Source: Burkholderia sp. (GTDB taxonomy: Bacteria > Pseudomonadota > Gammaproteobacteria > Burkholderiales > Burkholderiaceae). From it: DNA of 64,000 bases. The stretch spans positions 248,001-312,000 of the forward strand of contig CP144362.1 in assembly GCA_040954445.1 (NCBI GenBank), written 5' to 3'. The position numbers and the translations under genes were made by a program. Position 1 is the first letter of the stretch. Each line of letters opens with the position of its first letter. This document shows, piece after piece, positions 29,810-38,384 of this stretch. Under the pieces are notes generated by a model that saw only the letters and a program-made list of their open reading frames with translations, searched no databases and was not told the origin of the DNA.

Positions 29810-30726
29810 CCTACGCCTGGCGGCATATCGCCGCCAACGTTCGACGAGGCCTCCAGCTCGCGACGCCAGGTCTTGAAGCCGTAGGTCTCGAAGATCGGCA
29901 ACAGCGCCTCGCGCGATTCGCCGCGCGTCGCTAGCGAGGCTTCGATCGATTCCACTTGCGGCTTCAGTTCACAGGCCGTTTCGACTGTCACCAGCTTGCG
30001 CACGAGCGGCAGGAAGTCGAGCGCGCGTCGCAGGTTGTCGCCAACCACGCCTTTGATTTCGACCGCGTGCTCGACAATACCATCAAGCGTCTCGTATTGC
30101 GTCAACCACTTGACGGCCGTCTTCGGCCCGCATTTCTTGACGCCGGGCACGTTGTCGACGGTGTCGCCGATCAGCGAGAGGTAGTCGACGATACGCTCGG
30201 GCGGCACGCCGAACTTCGCGATCACGCCATCGCGGTCGAGCAGCTCGTTGCTCATGGTGTTAACTAGCGTGACCCGCTCCGTCACGAGCTGGGCGAGATC
30301 CTTGTCGCCAGTCGAGATCACCACCTTCATGCCGCGCGCCTCGGCAGCATGCGCTAGCGTGCCGATCACATCGTCGGCCTCGACACCCTCGATCATCAGC
30401 AGTGGCCAGCCGAGCGCACGCACCACCTGGTGGATCGGCTCGATTTGCAAGGCGAGATCGTTAGGCATCGAGGGGCGGTTCGCTTTGTAGTCGGCGCACA
30501 GGTCGTCTCGAAAAGTTTTGCCCTTGGCATCAAACACGCACGCACTATACTCCGCTGTGACTTCCTTGCGCATGCGGCGCAGCATGTTGATGATCCCGTA
30601 CAGCGCGCCAGTTGGTTCTCCGCCCGGCCCGCGCAAATCAGGCATCGCATGATAAGCTCGATAGAGATAGCTCGAACCATCAACTAACAGTAGGGGCTTA
30701 CCTTCCAGGTTCTGTTCTTCAGGCAT
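29776..30726 (-). CDS. polA: DNA polymerase I 5'-nuclease domain, free-standing by truncation
   Basis: The frame starts at ATG 30726 (MPEEQNLEGKPLLLVDGSSYLYRAYHAMP) and gives 306 polA residues plus 10 IS-encoded residues (ALLHQSSEIR) before a stop supplied by the IS end. The 5'-3' flap nuclease domain is complete: metal-binding acidic residues in LLVDGSS, CVFDAKG, EGVEADDVIG, STGDKDLAQL and IGDTVDNVPGV, and the helix-hairpin-helix KCGPKTAVKWL. The 3'-5' exonuclease-like and polymerase domains are absent, apart from the orphan C-terminus at 28688. It could still remove RNA primers as a separate nuclease, while gap filling would need another polymerase. Confidence 0.9.
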   Translation of the reverse strand: MPEEQNLEGKPLLLVDGSSYLYRAYHAMPDLRGPGGEPTGALYGIINMLRRMRKEVTAEYSACVFDAKGKTFRDDLCADYKANRPSMPNDLALQIEPIHQVVRALGWPLLMIEGVEADDVIGTLAHAAEARGMKVVISTGDKDLAQLVTERVTLVNTMSNELLDRDGVIAKFGVPPERIVDYLSLIGDTVDNVPGVKKCGPKTAVKWLTQYETLDGIVEHAVEIKGVVGDNLRRALDFLPLVRKLVTVETACELKPQVESIEASLATRGESREALLPIFETYGFKTWRRELEASSNVGGDMPPGVGALLHQSSEIR

Positions 30727-30804
30727 TACTGACAGATGCACCCAATAAAGCGTGATACGTTACACGGGTATGAAACCGAAAAAAGATGCAAGAAAACTAG
30801 CCTA

Positions 30805-30918
30805 TTAATCCGCAATTCGTTATTTTGAAATCAAAAACTCGTCCCTCATGTCTCGTTTTTCCATGCCCCTCACATGAGGGTCGAGTTTTTGATTTCAAAA
30901 TAACGAATTGCGGATTAA
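30805..30918. repeat. TA-type palindromic element, near-perfect complete copy
   Basis: 114 bp with arms of about 45 bp. Left ttaatccgcaattcgttatt and right aataacgaattgcggattaa are exact inverses. TA flanks both sides (30803-30804, 30919-30920), and the symmetry extends to agccta/taggct outside. The centre carries gtccctcatg/catgaggg-type sequence. It lies between polA and mrcA. Confidence 0.85.
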
Positions 30919-30962
30919 TAGGCTCGAGTCTGAGACGTTGAAGAAGGTGGACCTGTAGGAAA

Positions 30963-31166
30963 TTGCGTTTGTGGCGACGGAGGGAATGCGTAGCGCGAAC
31001 TATAGACGCCACCAGCGCCGCCGAATTCAAACAGTGGTCAGAGCCCCCCGGGCGCAAGCGTGCTGTCATCCTGCGCCTGCTGTGCGGTGAATCCGTTGAT
31101 GCCGTTTCTTGCGAATGCGGCAGTCGTACCACAGACTTCGCGAAAAAGGGCGGCTTCAAAGGGTGA
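30963..31166 (+). pseudogene. Transposase-type HTH relic
   Basis: A 67-residue frame reads TSAAEFKQWSEPPGRKRAVILRLLCGESVDAVSCECG. This resembles the N-terminal helix-turn-helix of transposase OrfA-like proteins (RxAVxLRLLRGESVxxVxRELG) before losing similarity. No DDE partner is found. It is probably an old IS relic; a short hypothetical gene is the alternative. The rest of 30921-31298 shows no gene but must hold the mrcA promoter. Confidence 0.35.
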
Positions 31167-31298
31167 TTTGAAGCCCGTTATGGTAGCCTCTTGACACTCG
31201 TGGCCTGATCGCAAAAGTGTGTCTGAACAACCGGATCCGCTACACTGCAGTCCAACCGCGCACGCCCACTGTGCTGCAGCCGCGCCTGCCATTCCGAC

Positions 31299-33818
31299 AT
31301 GCCGATCATCAAACACCCGTCCGACTCCGAACCTAATTACAAGTTAGGCCGCTCACCTTCCGGTAAGTTCTACTCGGATAAGTCCGATCTCCATAACGGC
31401 GGTGACCACCGGCGCAACCTCGATCGCGACGATCGAGCGCCCCGCGGTCGCTCGATCGGCACGCGCATCACGCTCTGGTTCGCCGGACTATGCGTGGTAG
31501 CCGGCCTGGTCGGCGCGCTGATCGTTGGTTATGCGCTGGTGGTGATGGCCCCGCAACTGCCTTCGCTCGACGCGCTGACCAACTACCAACCGAAGGTTCC
31601 GCTGCGTATCTACACCGCCGACCACGTACTGATCGGCGAGTTCGGCGAAGAGCGCCGCAGGCTGGTGCGCTTCCAGAACATCCCCGACGTGATGAAGAAA
31701 GCGGTGCTCGCAATCGAGGACTACCGCTTCTACGAGCATGGCGGCGTCGATTTCGTTGGCATCCTGCGCGCTGGAGTGGCTGACCTGATGCACGGCGGCG
31801 CACGCCAGGGCGCCAGCACCATCACTATGCAAGTGGCGCGCAACTTTTTCCTGTCAAGCGAGAAAACCTACACGCGCAAGATCTATGAAATGCTGCTCGC
31901 GTACAAAATCGAAAAAACATTGAGTAAAGACCAGATCCTCGAGCTGTACATGCACCAGATCTACCTGGGCCAGCGCGCCTATGGTTTCGCAGCGGCTGCA
32001 CGCGTATATTTCGGCAAGGACCTCAAGGACATCACGTTGGCCGAAGCGGCGATGTTGGCCGGTCTGCCGAAAGCGCCCTCGGCCTACAACCCGGTGGTCA
32101 ACCCGAAGCGCGCCAAAGTGCGGCAAAAGTATATCCTACAGCGTATGCGTGATCTTGGCTACATCACGCTACAGCAGTATGAGCAGGCCGTGAAGGAGGA
32201 GATCCACACGCGCACGCCGGGCAACCAGTACGCGGTGCATGCAGAGTTTATCTCGGAGATGGTGCGCCAGATGATGTACACGCAGTACAAGGACGAAACC
32301 TATACGCGCGGGCTGACGGTTACTACCACCATCAATTCGGCCGACCAGGAAGCGGCTTACCAGGCGGTACGCAGCGGCATCCTTGACTACGAGCGCCGTC
32401 ATGGATATCGAGGCCCAGAAGGCTTTATCGCGCTGCCTGCGCCGGGCGATGCACGCGACGAAGCGATCGACGATGCGCTAGCCGACCATCCTAACACCGG
32501 CGATCTGCAATCGGCGGTGGTCACGGCGGCTTCGCCCTCGGCGGTACAGGTTCAGTTCGTCGGCGGGAAAAGCGCCACTGTGAACGGCGTGAACCTGCGC
32601 TTCGTGGCGACCGCGCTGAGCCCGCATGCGCGCGGTGGGCTGCGTATCAAGCCCGGCTCGATCGTGCACGTCATCAAGGACAGCAAAGACGCCTGGCAGG
32701 TCTCGCAACTGCCGCAGGTAGAAGGCGCGCTGATCGCGCTGACGCCACAGGACGGCGCAATCCGCTCGCTAGTGGGCGGTTTCGATTTCAACAAGAGCAA
32801 GTTCAACCACGTTACGCAGGCCTGGCGCCAGCCTGGTTCTAGCTTCAAGCCTTTCATCTATTCGGCCTCACTCGAGAAAGGCCTTGGGGCGGCGACCCTC
32901 ATCAACGATGCGCCGCTATACTTCCCGCCGAGCACGCCGAACGACACCGCCTGGGAGCCGAAAGACGACGACCAGCCCGACGGCCCGATAGCGATGCGCG
33001 ATGCACTGCGCCGCTCGAAGAACTTGGTCTCGATCCGGATCCTGGCCTCGATCGGCACCAAGTACGCGCAAGATTACGTGACGCAGCGCTTCGGCTTCGA
33101 TCCGTCCAAGACGCCGCCCTACCTTCCGATGGCGCTGGGTGCCGGGCTCGTCACGCCTCTGCAGCTGGCGGGTGCCTACTCGGTATTCGCCAACGGCGGT
33201 TTCCTCGTCGATCCCTACCTAATCGAGGAAGTAGACAATGCGCATGGCCAGCCGCTGCAGAAGGTGCAGCCAGCGATTGCGGGCAGCAACGCGCAACGGA
33301 CGGTCGACGCGCGCAACGCTTACGTGATGAATAGTATGTTGCACACGGTGGCCACTGCCGGTACTGGCACCGGATCGAATGTGCTGGGCCGCGGCGACCT
33401 ACAGGGCAAGACAGGTACTACCAACGACGCCAAGGATGGCTGGTTCGCCGGTTACCAGCAGTCGCTGGTGGCTGTCGCTTGGATGGGCTACGACCAGCCC
33501 AAGAGCCTGGGCAGCCGCGAATTCGGTGCTCAGCTTGCCCTGCCGATTTGGATCAACTACATGCGCACCGCTTTATGCGGGGTGCCAGAGCAGCAAATGA
33601 CGATGCCCGATGGGCTGACCATCATCGATGGAGAGCTGTACTTCGCCGATCACACGCCAGGCAACGGCTTCGTCTCGAACGTCGACATCAACGAAGCCGG
33701 CAACCCAATCAATGCCAACGACGCGCTCGGCGCGACAGGCGCGTCGAGCCTCACGCCGCCGGTTACGCAGCAAGAACGGCAGCAGGTTATAGACATGTTC
33801 GAGGGCAACATGCCCTGA
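31299..33818 (+). CDS. mrcA: Penicillin-binding protein 1A
   Basis: 839-aa bifunctional murein polymerase of the inner membrane. The order is a charged cytosolic leader (1-55), a TM segment (about 57-83), a GT51 glycosyltransferase domain with catalytic E140 (LAIEDYRFYEHGGVD) and RQGASTITMQVARNFFLS, an OB-like insert, and the transpeptidase domain. The transpeptidase has SxxK in PGSSFKPF (about 515), SxN in RRSKNLV and KTG in QGKTGTTNDAKDGWF (about 704). Length and motifs are typical. It is a single gene; the IS downstream begins 81 bp after the stop. No decay is seen. Confidence 0.95.
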   Translation: MPIIKHPSDSEPNYKLGRSPSGKFYSDKSDLHNGGDHRRNLDRDDRAPRGRSIGTRITLWFAGLCVVAGLVGALIVGYALVVMAPQLPSLDALTNYQPKVPLRIYTADHVLIGEFGEERRRLVRFQNIPDVMKKAVLAIEDYRFYEHGGVDFVGILRAGVADLMHGGARQGASTITMQVARNFFLSSEKTYTRKIYEMLLAYKIEKTLSKDQILELYMHQIYLGQRAYGFAAAARVYFGKDLKDITLAEAAMLAGLPKAPSAYNPVVNPKRAKVRQKYILQRMRDLGYITLQQYEQAVKEEIHTRTPGNQYAVHAEFISEMVRQMMYTQYKDETYTRGLTVTTTINSADQEAAYQAVRSGILDYERRHGYRGPEGFIALPAPGDARDEAIDDALADHPNTGDLQSAVVTAASPSAVQVQFVGGKSATVNGVNLRFVATALSPHARGGLRIKPGSIVHVIKDSKDAWQVSQLPQVEGALIALTPQDGAIRSLVGGFDFNKSKFNHVTQAWRQPGSSFKPFIYSASLEKGLGAATLINDAPLYFPPSTPNDTAWEPKDDDQPDGPIAMRDALRRSKNLVSIRILASIGTKYAQDYVTQRFGFDPSKTPPYLPMALGAGLVTPLQLAGAYSVFANGGFLVDPYLIEEVDNAHGQPLQKVQPAIAGSNAQRTVDARNAYVMNSMLHTVATAGTGTGSNVLGRGDLQGKTGTTNDAKDGWFAGYQQSLVAVAWMGYDQPKSLGSREFGAQLALPIWINYMRTALCGVPEQQMTMPDGLTIIDGELYFADHTPGNGFVSNVDINEAGNPINANDALGATGASSLTPPVTQQERQQVIDMFEGNMP

Positions 33819-33899
33819 CAAAGCGGATGCCCGACGCGGCGGCTGTACAATTTTTCTGGGTATTTGTAGAACAAATGTCAGGAAATCTCATGCTAAAGC

Positions 33900-36098
33900 G
33901 GCATTGTTGCATAAATCGAGCGAGATCCGTTGACGTTTACGCGCAACGGTCGCGGGCCCAGCTCCCTATCAAATCAGATTCCAGAGTAACTGCCTAATTT
34001 TTGCCAAGAAAATGCGCAAGGACATACACAAGAAAGGTGAGCCGAAGGCACGCTACCGTGTCAGGAATTGGGCGGCCTATAATGAAGGCCTGATCAACCG
34101 GGGGAACGTAACAATATGGATAGATGAAGCCGTCCTTGCCAGAATACCCGATGCCATACCCACACGTGGTCGCCCGTGTCTATACGGCGATACGCTGATT
34201 CAGGCATTACTTGGCGTGAAGACCGTCTATCGACTGACCTTGCGCGCCCTGCAAGGTTTCACCCAAAGTCTTCGCGATTTGGCCTTCCCGAGCTTGCCGG
34301 TGCCGAATTACACCATGCTCTGTCGCCGGGGAAAACGCTTGATGTCGAACTGCCGATCCTTCGTGACAATGAAGCGATCCATTTGGTTGTCGACAGCACC
34401 GGTCTGAAGGTCTATGGAGAAGGGCGTTGTTGCATAAATCGAACGTGAGGACGCCATGGCATCGGACGGGCATAATTCAGGCGATACGAACGGATTGCGG
34501 ACGAGCGAGGTCCGCCATGCGGTTGATGACGCCGACGCGAACGGCGACCTCGGTCGCCTGCGCGGCGATGTGACGCGCCCAGAGACAGTGGCCGGTGAGG
34601 GTCTTGAACCGATACATCGCATTCTCGGCAAGCGATCGCCGGTGGTAGCCACTGTGTTGCTTCCATTCTCGACGACCGTCACGGGCAATTGCATCAACCG
34701 CGCCATTACGCCACGCCGCACCGGGCATATCCGCTGGCCAATGAGCGGCACCTTCGCGTGGCGGAATCGAAGGAATAGCACTGCGTGCAGCAATGGCCGC
34801 ATGGCATGGCTTGGTGTCGTAGGCACCGTCACCGGCGATGACATCGATTTGTTCTTCGCGTGGAATCTGGTCGAGCAACTTGGCCAGAGCGTCACCGTCA
34901 GCCACATTCTGATTCGTCATTAGCGCGGCATGCACTTGACCTGTATTCGCGTTGAGCGCGAGATGGACTTTACGCCACGTGCGCCGCTTCGAGTAGCCGT
35001 ACTGGCGCACCTTCCATTCACCTTCTCCATAGACCTTCAGACCGGTGCTGTCGACAACCAGATGGATCGGTTCATTTTCACGAAGGATCGGCAGTTCGAC
35101 ATCAAGCGTTTTTGCCCGGCGACAGAGCGTGGTGTAATTCGGCACCGGCAAGCTCGGGAAGGCTAAATCGCGCAGACTTTGGGTGAAACCTTGCAGGGCG
35201 CGCAAGGTCAGTCGATAGACGGTCTTCACGCCAAGTAATGCCTGAATCAGCGTATCGCCGTATAGACACGGGCGACCACGTGTGGGTATGGCATCGGGTA
35301 TGCTGGCAAGGACGGCTTCATCTATCTATATTGTTACGTTCCCCCGGTTGATCAGGCCTTCATTATAGGCCGCCCAATTCCTGACACGGTAGCGTGTCTT
35401 CGGCTCACCTGTCTTGTGTATGTCCTTGCGCATTTTCTTGGAAAAAATTAGGCAGTTACTCTGGAATCTAACTTGATAGGGATCTGGCCCCGAGACTGTT
35501 GCGCGTAAACATCAATGGATCTCGCTCGATTTATGCAACAACGCCATGGAGAAGGTGAATGGAAGGTGCGCCAGCACGGCTACTCGAAGCGGCGCACGTG
35601 GCGTAAAGTCCATCTCGCGCTCAACGCGAATACAGGTCAAGTGCATGCCGCGCTAATGACGAATCATAATGTGGCTGACGGTGACGCTCTGGCCAAGTTG
35701 CTCGACCAGATTCCACGCGAAGAACAAATCGATGTCATCGCCGGTGACGGTGCCTACGACACCAAGCCATGCCATGCGGCCATTGCTGCACGCAGTGCTA
35801 TTCCTTCGATTCCGCCACGCGAGGGTGCCGCTCATTGGCCAGCGGATATGCCCGGTGCGGCGTGGCGTAATGGCGCGGTTGATGCAATTGCCCGTGACGG
35901 TCGTCGAGAATGGAAGCAACACAGTGGCTACCACCGGCGATCGCTTGCCGAGAATGCGATGTATCGGTTCAAGACCCTCACCGGCCACTGTCTCTGGGCG
36001 CGTCACATCGCCGCGCAGGCGACCGAGGTCGCCGTTCGCGTCGGCGTATTTGTCCGTCGATGCCATTGCTTCCTCACGCTCGATTTATGCAAAACGCC
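33900..36098 (+). mobile_element. IS903-group IS interrupted by a second copy
   Basis: The outer copy runs 33900-34422 and resumes 35555-36098. Its transposase is frameshifted near 34330, and its right end is shortened (gcgtcggcgtatttgtccgtcg). It ends 6 bp before the dcd start codon. The inner copy (34423-35545) splits it at the GEGEW codons. Confidence 0.88.
34423..35545 (-). mobile_element. IS903-group IS nested in another copy, with target duplication
   Basis: Exactly 1123 bp between two good TIRs. Flanking 9-mers atggagaag at 34414-34422 and 35546-35554 are identical and rejoin the outer transposase gene in frame. The transposase has one nonsense change (TGG to TAG at the TIWIDEA codons, near 35326). 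It is otherwise close to full length. Confidence 0.92.
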
Positions 36099-36104
36099 CT
36101 TTTT

Positions 36105-36674
36105 ATGAGCCTCAAGTCCGACAAGTGGATCCGGCGCATGGCCGAGCAACACAAGATGATCGAGCCCTTCGTCCCTGACCAGGTTCGTGCCTCCAAGGAG
36201 GGCTACAGGATCGTCAGCTACGGTACCTCGAGCTACGGCTACGACATCCGCTGCGCCGATGAATTTAAGATCTTCACCAACATCAATTCGAGCATCGTCG
36301 ATCCCAAGAACTTCGACGAAGGCTCCTTCGTCGACTTCAAGGGGGATGTCTGCATCATCCCGCCGAACTCGTTCGCGCTGGCGCGCACCATCGAATACTT
36401 CCGGATCCCACGCACCGTGCTGACGGTCTGCCTAGGCAAATCCACCTACGCACGCTGCGGCATCATCGTCAACGTGACGCCCTTCGAGCCCGAATGGGAA
36501 GGCTACGTGACGCTCGAATTCTCAAACACCACCCCACTGCCAGCCAAGATCTACGCGCACGAGGGCGTCGCTCAGGTGCTGTTTTTCGAGAGCAACGAGG
36601 TCTGCGACGTGTCCTACGCCGATCGCGGTGGCAAGTATCAGAACCAGCGCGGTGTCACGCTACCGAAAACCTGA
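36105..36674 (+). CDS. dcd: dCTP deaminase
   Basis: 189-aa homotrimeric enzyme converting dCTP to dUTP for thymidylate synthesis. Diagnostic segments are [52 protein letters not shown] (catalytic Glu in WEGYVTLE) and [19 protein letters not shown] at the C-terminus. ATG 36105 ([15 protein letters not shown]) is the conserved start. Only 6 bp (cttttt plus bases) separate it from an IS right TIR at 36098, with no Shine-Dalgarno sequence. An in-frame open stretch from 35910 in the IS runs straight into it, so a fusion product is conceivable. Confidence 0.95.
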   Translation: MSLKSDKWIRRMAEQHKMIEPFVPDQVRASKEGYRIVSYGTSSYGYDIRCADEFKIFTNINSSIVDPKNFDEGSFVDFKGDVCIIPPNSFALARTIEYFRIPRTVLTVCLGKSTYARCGIIVNVTPFEPEWEGYVTLEFSNTTPLPAKIYAHEGVAQVLFFESNEVCDVSYADRGGKYQNQRGVTLPKT

Positions 36675-36679
36675 TCAAT

Positions 36680-36878
36680 ATTGCTGCATGCAGTGCCGTT
36701 CCTTCGGTTGCGCCATGCGGAGGGGTGCCCCTCGCGCGTTGGCCAGTGGATACGCCTGGTGCGGCGTGGCGTAATCAACCGCATGGCGAACCTCGCTCGT
36801 CCGCAATCCGTTCGTATCGCCTGAAATGATGCTCGTCGATGCCATGGCGTCCTCGCGCTCGATTTATCGAACAATGCA
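36680..36878 (+). mobile_element. IS903-group IS right-end fragment
   Basis: Starts with an internal segment (gcagtgccgttccttcgg) and ends in a mutated TIR (cgatttatcgaacaatgc). There is a deletion between the WPxDTPGAAWR and INRMANLARPQSVRIA codons. A tgatcaatatt remnant of a TA-type palindrome precedes it. Confidence 0.7.
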
Positions 36879-36879
36879 G

Positions 36880-37117
36880 TATGAAATAGAGAGCGACACG
36901 CTTTGGTGATTTCTGAAGACGCCGCAGATAGCTGATGACCGCTTTTTTGAGATGCCCCTTGGTCCGTTCCGGAGCCTGTTTCGTCACGTTCGCCTTCAGG
37001 TGAGCATTGAGCATCTCGTCGGGATTGAGCTCCTCTGGACTGTACGACGGCGGGTAGAGAACACCTCGATCTTGTCCACGTGCTCGGCCAACCATGCCTT
37101 GACCGGCTTGGCGTCAT
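36880..37117 (-). pseudogene. IS630-family transposase relic, part 1
   Basis: The minus frame reads VGRARGQDRGVLYPPS then YSPEELNPDEMLNAHLKANVTKQAPERTKGHLKKAVISYLRRLQKSPKRVA, the C-terminus of an IS630 transposase. It continues on the other side of the IS copy at 37118-38240. The two parts share the 9-bp duplication, so this was one gene before insertion. Confidence 0.8.
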
Positions 37118-38240
37118 GGCGTTGTTGCATAAATCGAGTGTGAGGACGCAATAGCATCGACGGGCATAATTTCAGGCGATACGCACGGATTGCGGACGAG
37201 CGAGGTCCGTCATACGGTTGATGACGCCGACGCGAATGGAGACCTCGGTCGCCTGCGAGTCGATGTGACGCGCCCAGAGATAGTTGCCGGTGAGGGTCTT
37301 GAACCGATACATCGCATTCTCGGCAAGCGATCGCCGGTGGTAGCCACTGTCTTGCTTCCATTCTCGACGACCGTCACGGGCAATTGCATCAACCGCGCCA
37401 TTACGCCACGCCGCACCGGGCATATCCGCTGGCCAATGAGCGGCACCCTCGCGTGGCGGAATCGAAGGAATAGCACTGCGTGCAGCAATGGCCGCATGGC
37501 ATGGCTTGGTGTCGTAGGCACCGTCACCGCCGATGACATCGATTTGTTCTTCGCGTGGAATCTGGTCGAGCAACTTGGCCAGAGCGTCACCGTCAGCCAC
37601 ATTCTGATTCGTCATTAGTGCGGCATGCACTTGACCTGTATTCGCGTTGAGCGCGAGATGGACTTTACGCCACGTGCGCCGCTTCGAGTAGCCGTGCTGG
37701 CGCACCTTCCATTCACCTTCTCCATAGACCTTCAGACCGGTGCTGTCGACAACCAGATAGATCGGTTCATTGTCACGAAGGATCGGCAGTTCGACATCAA
37801 GCGTTTTTGCCCGGCGACAGAGCGTGGTGTAATTCGGCACCGGCAAGCTCGGGAAGGCCAAATCGCGCAGACTTTGGGTGAAACCTTGCAGGGCGCGCAA
37901 GGTCAGTCGATAGACGGTCTTCACGCCAAGTAATGCCTGAATCAGCGTATCGCCGTATACACACGGGCGACCACGTGTGGGTATGGCATCGGGCATTCTG
38001 GCAAGGACGGCTTCATCTATCCATATTGTTACGTTCCCCCGGCTGATCAGGCCTTCATTATAGGCCGCCCAATTCCTGACACGGTAGCGTGCCTTCGGCT
38101 CACCTTTCTTGTGTATGTCCTTGCGCATTTTCTTGGCAAAAATTAGGCAGTTACTCTGGAATCTGACTTGATAGGAGGCTGGCCCCGCGACCATTGCGCG
38201 TAAACGTCAACGGATCTCGCTCGATTTATGCAACAACGCC
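37118..38240 (-). mobile_element. IS903-group IS, intact, with perfect target duplication
   Basis: 1123 bp, both TIRs good. Flanking tggcgtcat at 37109-37117 and 38241-38249 is identical. Removing the element and one repeat rejoins an IS630 transposase relic. This is the clearest single-insertion event in the window. Confidence 0.95.
37172..38128 (-). CDS. IS5-family (IS903-group) transposase
   Basis: 318 aa, ATG 38128 (MRKDIHKKGEP), catalytic D128, D202 and E270 present. Compared with the other intact copies it carries private changes such as CVYGD, TGNYLW and RMTDL, so it is not a fresh duplicate. It sits in an IS with intact ends and target repeats and is a plausible active source for the non-autonomous elements. 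Confidence 0.92.
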   Translation of the reverse strand: MRKDIHKKGEPKARYRVRNWAAYNEGLISRGNVTIWIDEAVLARMPDAIPTRGRPCVYGDTLIQALLGVKTVYRLTLRALQGFTQSLRDLAFPSLPVPNYTTLCRRAKTLDVELPILRDNEPIYLVVDSTGLKVYGEGEWKVRQHGYSKRRTWRKVHLALNANTGQVHAALMTNQNVADGDALAKLLDQIPREEQIDVIGGDGAYDTKPCHAAIAARSAIPSIPPREGAAHWPADMPGAAWRNGAVDAIARDGRREWKQDSGYHRRSLAENAMYRFKTLTGNYLWARHIDSQATEVSIRVGVINRMTDLARPQSVRIA

Positions 38241-38356
38241 TGGCGTCATGAACCTTCCGGTTGTCGAGAAGCAGCAACACCTTCTTGCTGCGCATGTATT
38301 TGATCAACCTCTTCAGGAAGTTGAGCAGGATGTCTGTGTTCATTTCGGCCTCGAAT
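38241..38356 (-). pseudogene. IS630-family transposase relic, part 2
   Basis: The minus frame reads FEAEMNTDILLNFLKRLIKYMRSKKVLLLLDN then RKVHDA, the segment just before part 1. At 38355-38357 the sequence cuts over, at the TA of gaata, into a TA-type palindrome end. The same TA is uninterrupted in the relic at 6135-6140. Confidence 0.78.
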
Positions 38357-38384
38357 ATTGATCCGTAATTCGTTATCTTGAAAT
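38357..38384. repeat. TA-type palindrome, left end, cut by an IS
   Basis: ttgatccgtaattcgttatc and the following cttgaaat match the family's left end. The rest is displaced: the right half (catgaggg...cgaattacggatcaa) lies at about 39511-39555 on the far side of the IS copy 38385-39507. Confidence 0.7.
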
